Assembly: GCA_014773175.1 (NCBI GenBank)
Contig: VXCM01000402.1
Location: forward strand, 401,458-465,457
Length of the DNA stretch: 64,000 bases
Origin: Lucifuga dentata
Lineage: Eukaryota > Chordata > Actinopteri > Ophidiiformes > Bythitidae
Direction: 5' to 3'
Shown here piece by piece: positions 59,793 to 64,000 of the stretch. Numbering within the stretch: position 1 is the stretch's first letter; every line of letters begins with the position of its first letter. Made by a program: the position numbers and the translations under genes. The notes beneath the pieces are model-generated. The model was not told where the DNA came from. It worked only from the letters and a program-made list of their open reading frames with translations, and made no database searches.

Positions 59793-61738
59793 TGTGTTTG
59801 CAGTAAACTCTAGCTTAAAAAATACAAGCAATACCTTCAAGCCAATAACAAAGTGTATCATATGCTTCTAAAGCAAAAAGATGTTTCATGCCAAAAGAAA
59901 GTACATTTTGGCTGATTATTTCTAGAGAGGATTTTCCATTAGGCTTGCAAATGCATTTGATAACAGTCTCTGGGTGCTCATTGGTCTAATGTAGATGAGA
60001 TAGAGAGACAGACAGGCTGGCAGGGAAGGAGACCATTGTCCTATTCTTGACCACATGGGCTCATCCCCTTTTTGACCATGGAACTCCTAGATGAGCACTT
60101 GGTATTTTATGGCCTATAACCATCCTGGGCTATAACTGAAGATGTCATTATACATTCCATGGCAGAGCGGCTCTTCTCGTCTGTTCTGTCCCATTGAGCT
60201 GCAAGGTGCTTTTCAGAGGAGACATGCCAAAGACAGGCCCTGCAGAAAATGAGATGCTAAGGTCATTAACTTTTATCCTTCAACTAGGTTATAGATTTAA
60301 GGATCTCCTCTAAAGCAGGGCCTACGAAGTTGACAAAGATGCATGGCAGGAGGCAAAGCTAACAGCAAAGAGTGAATTCTGATCGTTGATAAGTTGTGCT
60401 TTTTTTTTTTGTAGTTTTTGTGTTGGTTGGAGAGTATTTCTGTTATCAGTGCCAGAGAAGCATCACTGTGCCAGCACAGACTTTCCAGCAGAAAGAAAAG
60501 AACAGAAAGTTCTTGAGTTCAAAAAGGCACTTTTTTACAGGAAGTTGTCTGTAAAACTGCTTCCTGGTTGTGATGCTGTGGAGTTGAGCATCTCTAGAAG
60601 TTGAGTATTGCAATGATCATAAGTTGCAAACACCAATTAAAATATCTACAGAATCAGAATCGGTTAGAAAAAAAGAGAGAAAATACAACCTTTGCTGTAC
60701 ATAAATGCAACATGCATGTTAGCTTTGATTTTAATATTGTATTGCACACTGCAGCTGAGAACCAAACATTAAATTATGAGGAATGTAGCACACACACGTC
60801 TAATTGTCAGGGTTGCACTTTGAGTTACCTGAATGTTTCAGCAGGAACCCTTTTGCTTGCATGCACAATGTGAAAACAAGTGGATAAGCCCACTCACTCC
60901 AGCACAGGAGCCCACTGAAGACAGCAGGAAAATAAAAAATAAAAGCACAACAGAACCAAAAGCACACCATCTGCCAATCAATGTCAGTCAACTCCTGGGA
61001 CATCGCGCACAAAGTGTGTGTGTGTGGAGGAATAAAAGGCTTTGCACCACGTCATCCGCCTCGAGGGTGGAGAGAGGCGGAGACTGACACAGCAGGCTTT
61101 ACCCTTGGGTTTTCACTTCATCTACAGAACCTTGTGGAATGTTTTGATTTCCACAGGCAATGGTGCCAGAGAAGACGGTGTGTGAATCAGACCAGCAGTC
61201 CTGCTATGTGTGTGTGTTTGTCTCCCGCCACCAACTGTCACTCCTCCACTTCCCCCCACTTCCTCTTCCATTAGTGTTATTACTATATCAGAATGACAAT
61301 TATTATTATTATATTTGATGTGCATAAGTGGCCAAGTAGTGGATGACACCTGTAGGCAGTTTTTTTTTTTTTTTTTTTTTGTAAAACAAAAAGAAGGCTA
61401 ATTCCCCAGGTGAACAAAACTAAGGAAAAATACAAATAACAAAAATCCCCAAAAATAATTTCAGGAAAATTATTTAACTAATAAAATAAAAAGAAGCAAT
61501 GCCAGGCCCATGGCTGTTGGGCTCCAGCGCTTGCTGCCTCTAGCTAATATGTTCCTAATGTGATTTAAAAAAAAAAATAAAAAATTCCCCTCTGTACTCT
61601 ACACTCAGTTAGTACAGTCCAGGTTTCCCCTCTGCTAAGTGCTTTGGATTCTCCCACTTCTGGTTTGACCACTGGTCCTTCTAGCTGATGGTAAATGTAC
61701 ATGAGAGAAAAATTAGAAGGGTAAATGCACAATGAAGT

Positions 61739-61739
<1 letters not shown>
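59793..61739. other. Unannotated sequence
   Basis: Poly(T) at about 61361-61380. Frames at 60386-61274 lack recognisable domains. Confidence 0.45.
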
Positions 61740-61769
<30 letters not shown>

Positions 61770-61859
61770 GCTATATAAATGGAATGTATTATTATTATTA
61801 TTATTATCCATCCATCCATTATCCTCCGCTTCTCTGGGTCCGGGTCATGGTGGCAGCAG

Positions 61860-61904
<45 letters not shown>

Positions 61905-61918
61905 TATTATTATTAAAT
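61740..61918. repeat. (TA)n and (ATT)n arrays around a LINE tail
   Basis: (TA)n at 61740-61766, (ATT)n at 61785-61807 and 61861-61915. Between them 61808-61858 is, on the minus strand, 'GACCCGGACCCAGAGAAGCGG...ATGGATGGATGG', the 3' tail of the RTE-like LINE seen at 38625, apparently seeding the ATT arrays. Confidence 0.75.
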
Positions 61919-62032
61919 GTTTAAATAAATGAAACAGAATTTAAAATTGATGTTTATCTGTTGTATTTTTTTTAACATATACATAAAATCACACAGCAAG
62001 AGCCAATGAAATTGAATTAAAGGTACAAGGTG
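61919..62032. other. Short unannotated spacer
   Basis: AT-rich, nothing recognised. Confidence 0.5.
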
Positions 62033-62600
<568 letters not shown>

Positions 62601-62729
62601 CTTCACTTCAAGACGACGCCCACGCAGAACTCCACAGGGGCAAAGAAGAGAGAGGGAGGAGAGTNCTTCACTTCAAGACGACGCCCACGCAGAACTCCAC
62701 AGGGGCAAAGAAGAGAGAGGGAGGAGAGT
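62601..62729. repeat. 64-bp exact repeat around n 62665 (assembly)
   Basis: 62601-62664 recurs at 62666-62729. Confidence 0.85.
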
Positions 62730-63610
62730 GGGAATAAGTACAAAAGCAACAGAGAGAGAATGACATTGTAGGAAGAATCATAGAGAGAGTGGGTTATAGA
62801 AATTAAGTGGCCGAGTGTGAATGTAGGTGTGTGTTTATGTATGAGCGTGCCTCACCTAGAGAGAGAGAGATGACAGGGCACGAGGAACGCCAAGGAGCAG
62901 AACAGCGAATTATGACAGTTCAGGGATGAGCCCAAAGCTGTCAGCAAAAATGGAAATAAAAAGGCCCGCGAACAGCCGTGCCGCAAGTCAAAGTGACAGC
63001 CGTGTAAATAATATTGATGGAATATGCTGCAATTTACAAATAATTTACCCAGCCCTCCCCTCTGTCAGCAAAAATGACTATTTGTCCTTTGAAGGTTAAA
63101 TCGGTATATTTAGGCTTCCACTTCGTTTCCACGGTGGGCCGAGGAAGAAAAGGCCTGTGTTAGCGACAGTACGGGCACTGTGAGCAGAGCCTAAGCAGAA
63201 CCATGCGCTTCCTGCTCCGCCGGTTAGCCTCGGCTCTGAAAATCATTACAGCACCATCTGTCTGTCATGACCTTGGTATATATAGACACTTCACATTTAT
63301 GACGTCTAAACGGAAAACAGATGCGAGGAGCCTTTAAAGAGAACTCCAATCCGCTGCTCGGGGCTAATGGCTCCAAAGTGTGAACGCTGCCTTTGAGGGG
63401 CTGAAAAGTTTGCCAATGAAATGAAAATACCATATAGAACTGACACAATCCTCATTATGAAGCACTTAGCAAAAAAATCCCAGATTTTTGAGTGTTTCAA
63501 TGTATGTGTATATAATATGACAAATTGGCTTCAGATGAAACCATCCGTTTCCTTCAGCGAACTAGACCCATCCATTAATCTGTCTACTCCTCACAAAGCT
63601 CACTTGTTGC
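62730..63610. other. Unannotated, repeat-free
   Basis: 62990-63420 is high-complexity sequence without recognised repeats, a candidate for conserved non-coding DNA. A TATATATA-like run at about 63278 has no gene behind it. Confidence 0.4.
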
Positions 63611-64000
63611 CAGAGGTGGTAGAGTAGCCAGAAACTGTACTCAAGTAAAAGTATTGTTACTTTATGATAATAATAACTCAAGTACAAGTAAGAGTAGTCA
63701 CCAAAATAATTACTTAAGTGAGAATAAGTATCTATTAAAAAAATTACTTGAGTAGTGAGTAACTTTGTCCAAGCTTATTTTTTCAAATAACAATCTATAA
63801 AGTGCTCATCTGAGGGGAAAAAAAATACAAAGTAGCCATATGTAGCTTCTAATACGATCCAAATCATATCATATAAAGAAACAGTAGACAGTAATAAATC
63901 AAATATTTACCACATAATAAATTATGATAATTCCGGCCTGGCCCCAAGACAGTTAGCTAGGTTAGCTTCATGAATTTACTCAGAATACAACAGGAAAACT
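63611..64000 (+). mobile_element. hAT element, second copy, cut by window edge
   Basis: Starts CAGAGGTGGTAGAGTAGCC and follows 37605-37990 closely, including 'GACAGTTAGCTAGGTTAGC', the start of the 84-bp unit. The right end lies outside the window. Confidence 0.85.

Noticed and set aside
63270..63290. TATA-box-like GGTATATATAG
   Set aside because: No start codon, exon or transcript signal follows. Such motifs are common in AT-rich DNA.

Overview
The window looks like non-coding DNA from a ray-finned (teleost) fish nuclear genome. The evidence is AT-rich sequence without operons, many (CA)n, (GA)n and (ATT)n microsatellites, and a dense mix of fish-type transposable element relics: L2-like and RTE-like LINE ends, a Tc1 relic, hAT, pogo/Tigger-like, PIF/Harbinger-like and TTAA-target MITEs, and tRNA-headed SINE pieces. 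I see no convincing host protein-coding gene. The one host-exon candidate is a 43-bp stretch at 56650-56692 with good splice-like borders, held at low confidence. The species cannot be told from the window.

Layout. 1-6200: mostly unique sequence with a SINE relic (326-495), a U6 snRNA fragment (1143-1182), one copy each of repeat families A and B, and long GA and CT microsatellites. 6228-6922: a foldback MITE (family D). 12068-17003: two TTAA MITEs, a foldback element sitting in a family B relic, and unique DNA. 17820-18950: a family A copy split by a hAT MITE with a perfect 8-bp target duplication. 22125-22735: a diverged 300-bp tandem duplication. 26275-29108: a 5'-truncated L2-like LINE with recognisable reverse transcriptase motifs, split by a Harbinger-like MITE. 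31266-32111: a hAT MITE with a perfect 8-bp target duplication. 33301-35068: a pogo-like MITE, a mosaic family C copy and a truncated family D copy. 37255-38700: an RTE-like LINE C-terminus split by a hAT element that holds an 84-bp tandem repeat and a 68-base gap. 41430-42400: a TTAA MITE nested in an older copy of its own family. 44891-50508: two family E foldback elements, a family B copy and a Tc1 relic. 54500-55780: a minus-strand LINE 3' end split by a second pogo-like MITE. 57330-58060: a further LINE 3' end. 59185-59788: another TTAA MITE. 61740-62154: simple repeats, including a (TC)n-(TG)n-(AG)n hairpin. 63611 to the window edge: the start of a second copy of the 37605 hAT family.

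Assembly quality matters for every reading here. About 40 single 'n' characters are scattered through the window. At about 14 of them the 54-67 bases before the n are repeated exactly after it. At most of the others the n sits inside a homopolymer or microsatellite. These look like contig ends that overlap but were joined without merging, so the apparent short tandem duplications and repeated peptides at those points should not be taken as biology.

No genes act together here. What the window records is an order of insertions: LINEs and older MITEs were hit by younger DNA transposons, and several ancestral sites can be reconstructed. I found no new defence, metabolic or regulatory system. The most useful leads are the nested insertions, a sequence module shared by two otherwise different repeat families, a start-codon/nuclear-localisation-like peptide inside a non-autonomous hAT, the diverged 300-bp tandem duplication and the small candidate exon.
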